Positions 51,900 through 63,876 of a stretch of 64,000 nucleotides of DNA are shown here, piece by piece. Location: the NCBI RefSeq assembly GCF_016545825.1, contig NC_052616.1, positions 55,621,623-55,685,622 on the forward strand, written 5' to 3'. Both the position numbers and the translations under genes were made by a program. The notes under the pieces are model-generated. The model had not been told where the DNA came from, ran no database searches, and was given only the letters and a program-made list of their open reading frames with translations. Numbering within the stretch: position 1 is the first letter of the stretch; each line of letters begins with the position of its first letter. Source of the stretch: Eucalyptus grandis. Its lineage: Eukaryota; Streptophyta; Magnoliopsida; Myrtales; Myrtaceae.

Positions 51900-52345
51900 G
51901 TGGCATCATGGCTCCACTCGGCATGACCTTTAAAAAGGTGGTAGATTACGGCCCGGCTGGCCGCGACTTTTATCAGGTGGCATATCACAGCCCCACTGGG
52001 CGCGACCTCTAATAGGTGGTATATCACGGCCCTACTGGGCACGACCTTTATCAGATGGCATATTACGGCCCCAGGCGCGGCACCTAATAGAGAAGCATAT
52101 CACGGCCTACTGGGGCGCGACGTTTATCGGTGGCATATCATGGCCCCACTGGCGCGACCTTATCGGGTGGCATATCACGGCCAACCGGGCGCGACCTTTA
52201 TCAGGTGGTATATCACGCCCCACCGGGCGCCGACCTCTAATAGGTGGTATATCACGGCTCCACTGGGCGCGACCTCTAATAGGTGGCATATCACGGCCCC
52301 ACTGGGCGCGACCTTTATCAGGTGGCATATCACGGCCAATCGCTC
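51900..52345 (-). repeat. Minisatellite of about 40-44 bp units in LTR F
   Basis: About ten copies of GGCATATCACGGCCCCACTG followed by GGCGCGACCT and TTATCAGGT or CTAATAGGT. Open frames on both strands follow the repeat. Confidence 0.88.
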
Positions 52346-54966
52346 ATTCATTTCCACACTTAGGATTTTATAAAGAGTCTCTATATATCGCAATCACACT
52401 CAATTTGCCACAACCAATCATCAATATCAAATTCTAAATGCACAAAGAGCGATCGACACAAAATTCCTCGAGAGTTTAGGTCCTGACAAAATTTTGGAAT
52501 TTATTAAATAATTAAATTTATTCCGAAAATAATTAAATAACAATATTCATATTTTTCACGATCCACACTCAATTTATAATATCCAATCATCAATTTCAAA
52601 ATCCAACTACGGGAGCGATTGGCACGAAATTCTGAAAGAATCGGGATCAAAATAAATTTTCCGTTTGTTTTTAAATAATAATATTTTAATAATTTCTGGA
52701 ATTAATATAATATTATAAATTTCCAGAATTTTGAAGCAATTAAATAATTCAAAATTAAAACCCTATTATGTCACATCAAGGTTTTATATTAAAAATAAAC
52801 ATACTTAACTTTAAACTAAACACACTTTAACTTAATTAAACACCATAATCTAATCATCAACCAAATAAACTAATTTAACCACCTAAGCTTACTTAACTTA
52901 GGCTAAGCACACTTAGGGCATCATTAACCGTCTAATCAAGGTTTAGTGAGTTAAACTCACCGGATTAGCAAGCCGAGCGGACCAAAACGATGGGGACGCC
53001 GAGGAGAACAACTTTCCTCAAAGCAAGCCGAGCATCCAGGCTCGAGAAGGCGGCCAAAACGAGCCAAAACCCCGCTGCAATATCCATTTTTGCAGCTACT
53101 GATTTGGGGCTGGAGGAGAAGGATCCGATGCGGAATGGGCAGAGGAGGCCGGCGGCAGCATGCGGGTGAGGCGGTAGCCCGGGCGACCCTTCGGCGGCGG
53201 CAAGGGCTCGGGACAGCCCGGCCAACAAGCCGGGAGGCGCGGCTGAGCGCGAGCCGCCGACGAGCGCGCGCCCGCGCGACGCACGGCGACGGCGACGGCG
53301 ACGGCGACGACCGCAGCGGCTCCGGCGGTGAGCTGGCGGCGACGGCGAATGGTGAAGGGGGCGGACGGCCATGGCTGCTCCAGCTTCTTCTCTGCCATTT
53401 TTATGATCTTCGCACAACAACAATGATGTAGAGAGGTGACGGGAGAGGAAAGGGGAAGACGGAGGGGTGCGGCGCGCAGCGGCGATGGTGCGCAGCGACG
53501 ATGGGTTCCGGCGACGAGCGAGCGGATGGCCGAGCGGTGGTCGGGCGGACGCAGCTCCTCCTTGAAGCCTCGCACAACCTTTTCTCTCTCCAAGTCCCAA
53601 GGAAGAAGATGAAGATTGAAGTGAGAGGTGCTTTTTGGGGACCAATGAGCATTCGACACTTGTCAACACCTCATTTGCTTTGGCCCCAACCACGACATAA
53701 GCTGACCTCACATTCCACTAACTTCAAATCTCCCACAACAATTCTCCAATGGGTCCATTTTATTTTTCCGCCGAGGCATGAAACTTTGTACATCAATTCC
53801 TTTAATTCCAATATATTCTCTCCCAATTGAGTCCAATTGAAGTCCATAAAATAAATCCAATGTCACCACACTTTAATTCATATCTTCACTTGTCCATAGA
53901 ACCAACTTAAGTCCCAAAAGCGACCAAAGACAAGCCTACTAATTTCTCGAGCCAAATTAGCCATTTTCGATTTAATTGCTGAAAACTCTGATTTCATGAA
54001 AATCTTCCAAAGATAAGTCAATGGTCCTAAAATGATTTGTGACACACCCAGACTTTCAATTCTGAATTCGATCTCAATTTCACGGTTAATTTCGGCTTTG
54101 GCATGATACTAGCGCGGTCCAACCTACCGAGTAGCCTTTAGAGATTTTAAATGCATTTGACCCGTGATTGATCATCTCAAGCCACAATGTACATCTTTGA
54201 AACATTGGTGACTTTCGGTTGCCTGGATACTGACAACGTTTCAAATACGAACACGGGGTACCTAATCGATAGAAAAGTCGGGTCCGGCCGATCGACACGA
54301 ATTGTGCGATCTGGTGGAATCACCCACACCCGATCACATGCCCTCGTCGAGTCGACCTATCTCCGATCTTTAATCGATTTTAATCAAGGCCGTAATGATC
54401 CTTGCAGACTAGCTGGGTCGAAAGGTCGCCTCGGTCAAATTCTCGAGTCCGATGCATTATAAACTCTTAATAGCTTCGCCCGATAAGCTAGTTTCCACAT
54501 GAGTGGCCAACTCAAGGAAAAGAACTATATGCGTGCCAACGAAATGCCCATCTCAATTTATTGAAAATAGAATCGGAAAATCGGGATGTCACAGAGGTTC
54601 TTTTGCCGGGGCATCGCCGGCTAATATCTTGAGCTGCGGTGGCTATGCAATTGCTGCATGTCAGCATCGATGTCGTCATGGCAGAGGAAGATCCCATAAG
54701 GTATCGTGTGTCGAGTTCTGGCCGGCGGTGGCATTCGCGAACCTACCACTGCTGCTGCTGCTGTCGCCGGCAGAATTGGCAGCGGAGGAGGAAAGTGATG
54801 AGAGGAGACTCTCGAGGTTTTTGAGGTAGGTGGAATTAGGAAGGAAGGGTTTGGTTATGGGGCAATTTTTTACGATAAAAACAGGTGCCGCTTCACTGAC
54901 GTGAGGAATGCTGATGAGCGATTTGATGTTGAAAAAAAGGAGGGAGATGGTGAAGGGAGACCTCAT

Positions 54967-55250
54967 GTTGATATCTCTAAAGATTTTCGTTGGTTCATAA
55001 AGATTTTCTTGTGTTGTATCTCTATAATCATTATAACCTTGTACAAAAAGTGCACTTTTTGGTCCTTACATTCGTCTTTTTCTTTCAATCGTGTCCTTTC
55101 AACTTTTGATTTGCCTAATCGATTTCTCGATCTGACATTAGTTTTCTATACAAGCCCTCCCTGTTCCCAATTGGGTCAAATGCGTGACCGACAAGAGTTC
55201 AACATGAAAAGACCTTTTGCTAGTCTGTAAGGCAATTCATGGACTAAAGA
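54967..55250 (-). other. 5' flank of CRK copy 3
   Basis: Homologous to 47668-47995, including GTTGGTTC and the GATTTGCCTAATCGATTTCT segment. It probably carries the former promoter. Confidence 0.5.
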
Positions 55251-56091
55251 GAATCTGACAAATTGAACGACATGTTCGCAGCCAAGCCGCATCACCTTTT
55301 CGAGGCTCCGGCGAAATATAAAACTTAAAATATATTTTCTTAAAAAATATCACTTGTGTCATTTGATAATAATTTATTTAAAAATTTTCATAAATAATAG
55401 AAAAATTTTCGTTAAATATTTTTTTCAAAATGATATAAATAATTATTTTTAAAAAATATTTTTCATATCATTCATTTTTCATAAAGCAAATAAAGTTTAT
55501 AGTGACAGTTATTACAACATAATCAAGTTGCTATTACATGCTTGCTTGGAGCATACTCACGATGTGCTCCTAATGGAATGCTCGGGCGCATAGGGGCCTC
55601 AGCTCGGAGTCTTGACTTGAGATCTTCTCATCTAGACTTCTAGTCACTCTTATGGCTACAAGTTGCCAAAACCTTCTGTCATTGGCAGCTGGTACAGTTG
55701 ATACCGCTTGTGAATTTTGATGGACCATTGTCAATTATTGTAGGAAATTTAATTGATAAAGTGGTGATAGTAATATCCAAATACTTATGCATTTGGCCAA
55801 GTTGGGTATGACGAATGGTATACGAAGCAGGGATGGCTCTTGAAAGAAAGTCTTGTGGGGGGGCAGGGGGGGTGTCAAAGTCTAGGGTAATTATTATCCT
55901 TTTTTTTTGTGTGTGTGTGGAGATCAAGAGAAATGGATAGCTCATTAAGTTAATGGATACCATGAGAAAATCACCGTGTCCAATATAAATGGATCCCAAC
56001 AATCTTATGCTTCGAACAAGTCATGTACCAATGCTTGAATACTACATGTCCGTAACATGAGCCGGACTAGCTAAGTCATTTTCCTTTCTCA
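55251..56091. other. Intergenic DNA
   Basis: A/T-rich with a G-run (about 55856-55872). No gene recognised. Confidence 0.45.
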
Positions 56092-57278
56092 GGGTGCGTT
56101 TGGAACTACTTTGGGGAAAGCCTTTAGGAAAATGCAAAAACCTTGACTTAAAGGTATTTTTCAAAATGCAACCGTGTTTGGTAAATTATACTTTGAAAGC
56201 TCTTTGTGAAGTGCTTTGAGCAAAATAGTGTTTGGAAAATTACATTTACAAAAGAGTTTTGTGGTAAAAAAAAAATTATCAAAAGAAAAATTAAAAAAAA
56301 AATGCCTGCAAGGGTACAACGGCCACGACCTCCCGCCGACCCGGGATCCTGGGTCGTGGAGGCGGTGTCTGGTCGCACGAACTCTCGCACGTCGCCGAAG
56401 GTCGCGCGACCTCGCAGCGTCGCCGGGAGGTCGCGCGACCAGATCCGGTCACGCGCAGGTCGCGCGACCTCGGCGACAGATCCGTCGTGCGGAGGTGCGA
56501 CTCAGGCCGGCCCGTCCGGATCATCCGGTCGCGCGACCTCGCGGAGACTAGTCCGGCGACCGTGATCCGGTCGCGCGACTCGCGGTGACCAGTCCGGCGG
56601 CGAGATCCGGTCGCGCGACCTCGCGGCTAACCAATCGGTGACCGAGATCCGGTCGCCGCGAGGTCGCGCGACCTCGCGCATCGCCTGAGGTCGCGACCCG
56701 GATCCGGCTCTTGCGAGGTCGCGCGACCTCCGGCGCACCAGATCCGGGGTCGCGTGGAGGTCGCGCGACCGGCGACAGTCGCTCGGCGACCAGATCTGGT
56801 CGCCGCGAGGTCTCGCGACTCGCGCGTCGCCGGAGGTCGCGCAACCAGATCCGGGTCGCGCAGAGGTCGCGCGGTGACGTCGCGCGACCGGATCTGTCTC
56901 GCCGAGGTCGCGCGACCTCGCGGCAACTAGTCCGACCCAGATCTGGTCGCCGGCGAGGTCAGCCTCCCGGGCGTGAGATCCTGGTGTGCGAGAGTCGCGC
57001 AGCCGAGGTTGCCGCCACCAGATCCTCGTGACCTCCAGGCCGACTGCGACCTTCGGCGGACCTCGTTGGAGGTCGCCCGAACCCGAGGCTCGCCCGAAGA
57101 AGATGAACAGTGTTCATACAAGGACACGCACTTAGGAAAAACAAAAAATTCGTGAGGATAATTTTGGAAAAAAAAAAAGATGAATGAAGGAGCTCCCAAG
57201 ATGCCGAGAATGCTGAAAGCCTTCCAAGTTACTTGCTTTCCCATTAAGAGACTTCGAAAGTCTGGTTCCCAAACACCC
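56092..57278. mobile_element. Possible TIR element with GC-rich repeat core
   Basis: Left end GGGTGCGTTTGGAAC and right end GTTCCCAAACACCC are imperfect inverted copies. Words such as GTGTTTGG recur inside the left flank. There is no coding capacity and no clear target duplication, so the class is uncertain. Confidence 0.42.
56320..57095. repeat. GC-rich degenerate repeat built on GGTCGCGCGACC
   Basis: The 12-bp palindrome GGTCGCGCGACC, or close variants, occurs at least nine times, mixed with AGATCCGGTC and CTCGCGGCGACC segments. CpG density is far above the rest of the window. Long open frames on both strands are composition artefacts. Confidence 0.8.
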
Positions 57279-57315
57279 ATTTTTTTGCCCAAAAGGGCTT
57301 TTGATGCCCAAAGCC

Positions 57316-57415
57316 NNNNNNNNNNNNNNNNNNNNNNNNNNNNNNNNNNNNNNNNNNNNNNNNNNNNNNNNNNNNNNNNNNNNNNNNNNNNNNNNNNNNN
57401 NNNNNNNNNNNNNNN
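57316..57415. other. Assembly gap (100 N)
   Basis: Exactly 100 unknown bases, the usual placeholder for a gap of unknown size. It hides the junction between the GC-rich element and the copia element, including the copia 5' half. Confidence 0.98.
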
Positions 57416-57672
57416 AGAAGGCATTTGTTCGGGAATTAGCAAAGATTCGACTCAGTCTTTCATGGGTCGAAGGCATGGAAACATCTACCTCCTTGATGTA
57501 AAGCCAAATGAAGAACAATGCTTAATTTCAATTCAAGATGAAGCAATTCTATGGCATAGAAAGCTTGGCCATATCAACAAGAAGCAATTAGCCAAAATCT
57601 CTTCAAAGCGCTTGTTAGAGGTCTACCTAAACCGCCATACCAAAAGTCGACTTATGTACTCCATGCATTAAG
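57416..57672 (+). pseudogene. Copia gag-pre-integrase domain
   Basis: Open from the gap edge; HGNIYLLDV and ILWHRKLGHINKKQLAKIS mark the zinc-binding segment before integrase. The reading continues for about 85 codons before the frame is lost. Confidence 0.75.
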
Positions 57673-57724
57673 GGGAAAGGTAAGAAATTCATTTAAACAA
57701 ATAAATCATGTATCTACTAATCAT

Positions 57725-58120
57725 GTAATATTCTTGCTTCATATGGATCTCTTCGGACCAACAAGAACCCGAGCATTGGAGGTAAGAAATATTGTCTAGT
57801 AATTGTAGATGATTACTCTCGTTTTACACAGGTATATTTTCTAGCAAACAAATCAGAAACCTTTTCGTACTTTGAAAAGTTTGCTAAAAAGGTTCAAAAT
57901 GAAAAAGGATGTGCTATTTCTAGTATAAGAACGGATCATGGAAGTGAATTTGAAAATCAAGATTTTACGAGATTACGTGATAAATGAGGTGTTAATCACA
58001 TGTTCTCCTCTCCGTATACTCCGTAGAGCAAAATGGAGTTGTGGAAAGAAAGAATAGATCTCTTCAAGAAATGGCTAGAACACTTTTAATTGAAAGTAAA
58101 AATTTCTTCACGATTTTGGG
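57725..58120 (+). pseudogene. Copia integrase core, broken
   Basis: HMDLFGPTRT, YCLVIVDDYSRFTQVYFL and SIRTDHGSEFEN carry the usual catalytic-core pattern. Stops near 57985 and 58024 and several frame changes break it. Confidence 0.75.
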
Positions 58121-58195
58121 CTGAAGTCAGTTTAACCGCTTGTATATTATAAATAGAGTCTTTTTAAGACCTATTCTTGATAAAACCCCTATGAA

Positions 58196-58441
58196 TTGTT
58201 CAAAGGTAAGAAGCCTATTGTTTCATACTTTCATGTGTTCGGTTGCAAATGCTTTATTTTGAAAAATGCAAATGATCGAGTTGGTAAGTTTGAAGAAAGA
58301 TCGATGAAGGCATCTTCCTTGGATATTCTACATCAAGCAAAGCCTACAGAGTCTACAACAAAAAAGCCAACATTGGAAGAATCAATGAATGTCAAATTCC
58401 AAGACTCGGTGCAAGATGAATCCAGCGACTCGGTGCGATGA
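58196..58441 (+). pseudogene. Copia pol segment after integrase
   Basis: FKGKKPIVSYFHVFGCKCFI is the conserved segment following the integrase core. The rest is acidic linker with damaged frame. Confidence 0.65.
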
Positions 58442-58774
58442 GACCGAATCCGCTCTAGATCTTCAAATGTCTACATCTCAAGAAGCATCTCATTACGGAA
58501 GTCCATCATCAAGACGCTCATGGAGAATCAAATAAAGAAAGAGATCATCAACCCGGCAACCGGAAACACAAATCCGGTCATCCCAAAGATCTTATTATTG
58601 GCGAACTTAATGAAGGAATCCGCACGAGATCAAAAAAGGCATGAAGAATCTAGTCTTTGTGGCTCTCATCTCTGAAATTGAACCAAAAAGCTTAGAAGAA
58701 GCTTTATCGATGAAAGCTGGATCGAAGCTATGCAAGAAGAGCTTAGACAGGTTCAACATCAATGATGTTCGGAA

Positions 58775-59155
58775 TTGACATCTAAACCAAAAGGTAAAAC
58801 TGTTATTGGAACCAAATGGGTATTCGGGGAACAAAATGAACGAAAAAGGAAAAGTCGTACGAAACAAAGCAAGGCTCGTGTGGCCAAAGGGTATACGCAA
58901 GAAGAAGGAATAGACTATGACGAGACTTACGCACCCGTTGCAAGGTTAGAAGCTATTCGTCTATTACTTGCGTTTGCTTGTTACAAAAATTTCAGGTTAT
59001 TCCAAATGGACGTCAAAAGTGCTTTCCTAAATGGATTTATCCATGAGGAAGTTTATGTGGAACAACCGCCTGGATTTGAAGACCCAAAGAAGCCGGACTC
59101 GGTCTTGCCCGAAAAGGCTCTGTATGGTCTAAAGCAAGCACCTCGAGCTTGGTAA
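58775..59155 (+). pseudogene. Copia reverse transcriptase (RVT_2) fragment
   Basis: An open run of 126 codons with [50 protein letters not shown] and [12 protein letters not shown], which are diagnostic for Ty1/copia. It ends at a stop directly after APRAW, where the family continues. The YVDD catalytic motif is found further on (near 59260) in another frame. Confidence 0.88.
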
Positions 59156-60030
59156 ACGGATTAAGTAAGTTTTATTACAAAATGGTTTTGTCAAAGGTAA
59201 AGTAGATACTACTTTGTTTATCAAAAAGGAAAACAAAACTTTTTACTTGTTCAAATATATGTTGATGACATTATTTTTGGATCTTCTAATGAAAGTCTTT
59301 GCAAGAAATTTTCTAAGTCTATGCGGGATGAATTTGAAATGAGTATGATGGGAGAATTAACATTCTTTCTTGGACTCCAAGTGAAACAAATGAAGGAAGG
59401 AACTTTCATCCATCAAGAAAAAATATGCGAATGATCTTGTCAAAAAGGTTTGGATTGGAAAAATGCAAAAAGATCGACATACCAATGTCATGTTCTCGAG
59501 AAGATAGACAAGGATGAAGAAGGGAAGAAAATAGATCAAAAGCTGTACATGCAGAAGCATGATCGGTTCACTTCTTATCTTCTTTTCTAGACCTCGATAT
59601 TTTGTTTAGTGTTTGTATCGTGCTAGGTTTCAATCGGATCCTAGAGAATCACATCTCACAGTCTTGGTGAAACGAATTATCAAATACGTTGCTTCATCTT
59701 CAACATCGGTCTTTGTATCCAAAGAAGGGAGACTTTAATCTTCTAGGATACTCGAATCATCCGATCGGCGGTTGCGAATCGATAGAAAGAGCACTTCGAA
59801 CTTGTCAACTACTTGGAAACAGAACGGTGTCTTGGTTCTCGAGGAAACAAAGCACTCGTAGCTCTTTCAACAACGAAGGCAGTATGTAGCTCTTGGAAGG
59901 CTGCCGTTCGCAAATTCTATGGATAAAACAACAGCTACAAGACTTTGGCATTGAAGACTCATTTGAAATCGGATGTGACAACACCCGAGTGCTATAAATC
60001 TCACCAAAAATCCAATCCTTCATTCAAGAG
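59156..60030 (+). pseudogene. Rest of reverse transcriptase and RNase H, broken
   Basis: YVDDIIFGS near 59260 and FLGLQVKQM near 59370 continue reverse transcriptase. The RNase H region (59740-60000) is recognisable by pattern but interrupted by many small changes, several of which read CGA where the family needs other bases. Confidence 0.65.
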
Positions 60031-60374
60031 CAAAGCATATTGAGATTCGACATCACTTTATTAGAGATCATATTCAAAATGGAGAAATCTCGATTCAATT
60101 TGTTGATTCAAAAAGTCAACTAGAGACATATTCACAAAGCCTTTGGAGAAGAATCGGTTTGACTTTATCCGCTCAAGACTCAACATTTTGAAGCTTGAAG
60201 AAGTTAAAGTCTAGAGACTCACCAACTCTAAAGACTCGATCTCTTAGACTCTAAGTCCCGAGACTGGACATTCGTGGATAAAGACGTAAGTTGTATTTCT
60301 TCTAAAAGGTACTAATTGTCATTTAGTCGAAAAGGTACGATCTTTTGTTTAATAATTTTGGCGGGTTATAGATT

Positions 60375-62640
60375 TTGAAAAGAAGTAATCGTTCACTTTC
60401 CATTGCACCGATTGAACTTCCCTTTTCAAAACTAAGTTATATATACAGATTTTCCCCAAATCTTCAAAACCTAAAAGCACTCTTCTCTCTATCTTGTTTC
60501 TACTCTTGTTCATCGTCGAGAAAGTGGTCATTTTTCTTGGGAAAGCAAGTGAAGGAATCCTCCAATAGACAAAGAAAGATGTCGTCTTCAAGGAAATCAT
60601 CAAGAATCGCGAATGTGGGACCACAAAGAATGAAGAAGGGACCGACTCATTTCGATCTCACCGAGGAAGAAGACTTATCTCGGTCGGCGACAAAAGTCCG
60701 ATTCGCTCTCCTCCACGTCATTCAGCATCTCTCGCCCCACAAAGTGAAAGTCATAATCTGGAAGAAGAATAATCGAGGATGCCGACCCAAGTAAGAGTTC
60801 AAAAGCCTTCCTTTTTGTATAAACTTTATTGTGCATTGAAAAGCATGGGTACTCCATTGAACTACATAGATGACTTCCTTAAGGACAAAAATTATGGGAA
60901 TGAGTATCTTTTCTCAAGAAAATGGAGGAATGGGGAATTGCCCCAAAAGGAAAAGCAGAGGAAGCTCTTGCGAACATTCCAAGAGATCCTCGTATGCCGA
61001 GGACAAAATCTGATTGACGCGAATGATGATGACAAAATGTTCCTTGAATTTGAACCTAGAATGGGTGTGGCGGCAAAGGCGAAAAGGAAATCGGATGGAT
61101 TTGTTTAAATCCAAGGATCAAGAAAAAGTGTATTACACCGTTGAAAAGAGGGGTAATCAACCCTAGAAGTGTCGATTTTGACTTCGGGATTCCATCAACT
61201 TGAACCTAGAGAAGTTGAATTTGCTTCAACTTGAGACTTTCCCGTTTCCGACTCTGGGAGACGGGTATGATCATCGACCGCTTATTTCTATTCAAATCTT
61301 AGCTTTTGGATGCGAATAGAATTTCATTCAGTGTTCGAGACAAAGTCTATGTGGTAGATGTGAATATGTTGGACATAGTTGGAGTTGAACAGGACGCTAT
61401 CTCCCAATTAAAGTCTCACCTGCTCGAACTACTCGGATCTTGTCAAAGATAGGGATGTAGATAAGAAAATTATCTATTCAGAATGAACGCTATCAACATT
61501 GTGCTTCACAAGATTGTGATCAATTGTCTAAGACCTAAGTCTACTTCAAAGACTTCGTGTCTCTTTTCGAAGCAAAGTTGATGTATGCGATCAACTCGGG
61601 ACGGAAGTTCTCTCTCCCGCACACTATTCTTTTCCATATGTACGAAGCGTGTCAAAAGACAAAGGACAATTGCCTTATCTGATGCAGTGACCAAGATCTT
61701 GAACATCGAATATTGAACCGCCACATACTTTTTGTGTTAGACCGTGTGATAAGATGGTGGTAGGGTTGAAAATGTTAATGAAGATGCGTCGCAAGAACTT
61801 TCTAAGGCAATGGAGAAATTCAAAGTGAAATCAGGTCAAGTCGCTTCAAAAGGAAAAGGAAAGAAGGCATTTAGTGCTTCTTCGAAAAGAGGAAAAGAAT
61901 TCTTATCCTGGAGGATGAGGATGAAGATGAAGATGATGAAGATCCCACTATTCCAAAGACGACAAGAACAAGACGTTCACGTGTCTTATTCGACGAGAAC
62001 TTCGCGAGAAGAAGAAGAAGAAAGAAGAGAGAAGGAGAAAGAAGTTGAGGAAGAAAAAGAAGAAGTAAAAGATCGGTCTGCGATAAACTGAGAGAAGGGA
62101 AATCAAGAGATTGATCATCACTCTTCCCCTTTCGATGTCCTAGAGACGGGAGTTAGCGAGCAAAGAGAGGTCTCCACCTCATCGCGAAGATCAAAGAAAA
62201 TCTCCGAAGACCAGGAAAGAAGCTCGAGTCTCTCAATTGCCCGAAGAAGATGATACGACAATTCCAAATGGCAAGACCGTTCGAAGCGCCATCGTTCGCA
62301 CACACACCATGCGAGAAAGCCAATGCCGTACACACGACGGATGATTACGTAGATCTTCGTAGTATCATGAATATTCTTCCTGGAAATGCGTAACGGATAT
62401 ATATTCGGATTGTGAAATCAAGTCTTGAAGCATCTTTGGACAAGCATCTTCGGTCTCTGGAAGAAAATACAAAGACCTCTCTACAACTTCAAGCCAATGC
62501 CAAGAGAAGAGGTAGCTCATCTCGAGAAGATGGAAGAAGCTCGAAGGAGTAGTCCAGTCCATTGGGGATTTCCGGATCGTGCGCATTCCTGCGAGACATG
62601 ACTCCTTTCTCACCCTCTTTTTAATGATGACAAAAAGGGG
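60375..62640 (+). pseudogene. Extra 3' reading frame of a Sirevirus-like element, broken
   Basis: Pieces at 60375-60794, 60779-61108 and 61810-62091 form a frame after pol. One piece contains SSSRKSSRIANVGPQ, another FLYKLYCALKSMGTPLNYID, and a late acidic, lysine/glutamate-rich segment looks like a coiled coil. Sireviruses carry such a frame, often called envelope-like, of unproven function. Frameshifts separate all pieces. I cannot assign an activity. Confidence 0.5.
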
Positions 62641-62938
62641 GAGAACCAATTTGAACAAACATTATTTATTTGACTTTTTGTGGTTATGTTTATTTTTGAG
62701 TATGACTTGAGAACTTGAACTTGAGTGTTAGATTTGAATTGGTTGTGGATTTTGATGCTTCGATTTGGTTGCATTTATATCAAGTATTGTTACATGGTAT
62801 TACTCATGAAAGACTAACCAATTTGCTGTGGATGCAGAGTCCGGTTGTTTATTAATCTTTATGAGTTAGCCATATTGCTTGAGAAATGTTTTTGCAGGTC
62901 AAAGTTGTTCAAATCTTCAAGAAAGTTTTGTCACCATC

Positions 62939-62951
62939 AAAAAGGGGAGAT
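62939..62951 (+). promoter_or_regulatory. Polypurine tract of the Sirevirus-like element
   Basis: AAAAAGGGGAGAT directly before the LTR, identical to the tract at 26768. A related GACAAAAAGGGGGAG lies at 62629. Confidence 0.85.
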
Positions 62952-63876
62952 TGTTGGAGAAATCTTTCCGTAATATTTTGAAGCCGACAAAACATTTCTA
63001 TCGAGTCTAAGTCTGGATATCGATAGTTAAAGTCTCAAGACTTTATAGTCTCAAGACTCTGTTATCTCAAGACTCAAGACTCAAGACTCAAGACTCAAGA
63101 CTCAAAGTTATTCTCACCGACGGTCTTTCTAATCCGGTGTTGAAGGAAATCCAAAGTCGAGGTTTATGATTGAGGATTTGATCCTATCCTCTCGGGATAG
63201 ATTCTTTGGTTGGATAATCATTCGGATTCTTTATATCTTATCTAAGAACGATTGAAGATCCGATGGTCGACGAAATAATCTTGGATTATTCTATTCTTGA
63301 AACCGAGATCCCGATTGTATGGGCGAATGTGATTGATGGGCTATCATCGATTCCTTATATAGCTCGGATGATCTTCTTGATTGATTCCGTCAACGGGTAG
63401 ATTGGAGGAATTCCTTTGGTAAGTGCCAACGGCTATGATGGCATGAAGGAGTATAAAAGGGAAGACGTTCTAGTTGTTTTAAGTGTGTGATCGATAGAAA
63501 AATTCCGAGTCGAAGATCCTTTGATTGTTAGTTGAGACACTGAGCGAAATTGTATGCGAGAGTGTTTATACTTGGTGACGCCTTGAGCAAGTGTGGTAGA
63601 TCATCTACACCTAGAAATCAAGGAAGATCAACACTGTAACATCTCTTTGATCATAGTGGAATCCAGCCAATCGGCTGTCAGTGCAGAAGAGTGGACGTAG
63701 GCTTGAATCAAGTCGAACCACTATAAACTGAGTGTTCAATTTCTCTTTCCCTTACTCAGTCTTGCGATTGAATTTTCAACTGTTGCAAAGTCTCTAATTG
63801 TTTAAATATCGTGCAAACATCGAGAAATTTTTTTGTATACCTATTCACCCTCTAGGTACTCGTACTAGCTATCTCA
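62952..63876 (+). repeat. 3' LTR of the Sirevirus-like element, 925 bp
   Basis: Starts TGTTGGAGAAATC and ends CTAGCTATCTCA. It shares ATAGTGGAATCCAGCCAA and CGAACCACTATAAA with the LTRs at 22.5 and 26.8 kb. A short ACTCAAG tandem run lies at 63067-63105. The flank after it, GTAAC, would be the target duplication, but the other end is lost in the gap. Confidence 0.8.

Larger units (their letters stand above)
51093..54593 (-). mobile_element. Solo LTR F inserted in the CRK pseudogene, 3501 bp
   Basis: On the minus strand it starts TGTGACATCCCG and ends GGGGCATGACA, flanked by perfect GAGGT (51088-51092 and 54594-54598). It is laid out like the chromovirus LTRs: A/T-rich start, GC-rich leader (53000-53560), minisatellite, small inverted repeat, and TTTCAG near its end. 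An internal GGGTGTGTCACA near 54042 could be the end of a shorter nested LTR (54042-54593), but that interval lacks a target duplication. No gag or pol is present. Confidence 0.85.
50741..54966 (-). pseudogene. CRK first-exon pseudogene copy 3, split by a solo LTR
   Basis: The 5' part (54594-54966) starts MRSPFTISLLFF with a signal peptide and the first DUF26 half. The 3' part (50741-51092) holds the rest. Between them lies LTR F with the duplication GAGGT. Joined across one GAGGT, the order matches copy 2. Decay is advanced: frame changes near 54700 and 54670, a deletion covering the linker between the domains, the second motif reading CTPNLTASDYGTG with two cysteines lost, and a mutated splice donor. 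No kinase exons follow. Confidence 0.88.
57416..63876 (+). mobile_element. Decayed Sirevirus-like Ty1/copia element, 5' end lost in the gap
   Basis: The order is gag-pre-integrase, integrase, reverse transcriptase, RNase H, an extra 3' reading frame, polypurine tract and 3' LTR, the copia layout with the additional 3' frame of Sireviruses. Frameshifts and stops occur throughout. The LTR end and polypurine tract are close relatives of those in the 22523-27988 element. Confidence 0.82.

Noticed and set aside
52965..53711. A 248-codon arginine/proline-rich open frame and its overlaps
   Set aside because: It results from GC-rich composition in the LTR F leader; several frames on both strands are equally open and low in complexity.
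54042..54593. A separate 552-bp solo LTR inside LTR F
   Set aside because: It has plausible TGTGAC...GTCACA ends, but the bases next to the inner end do not match the outer flank. Only the full 3501-bp interval has a target duplication.
56206..57031. Many arginine-rich open frames
   Set aside because: They are composition artefacts of the GGTCGCGCGACC repeat; the same R/S/A-rich peptides appear in all frames.
56927..57671. Open frames running through the N block
   Set aside because: The 100-N gap is a placeholder. The frames on each side belong to different sequences and must not be joined.
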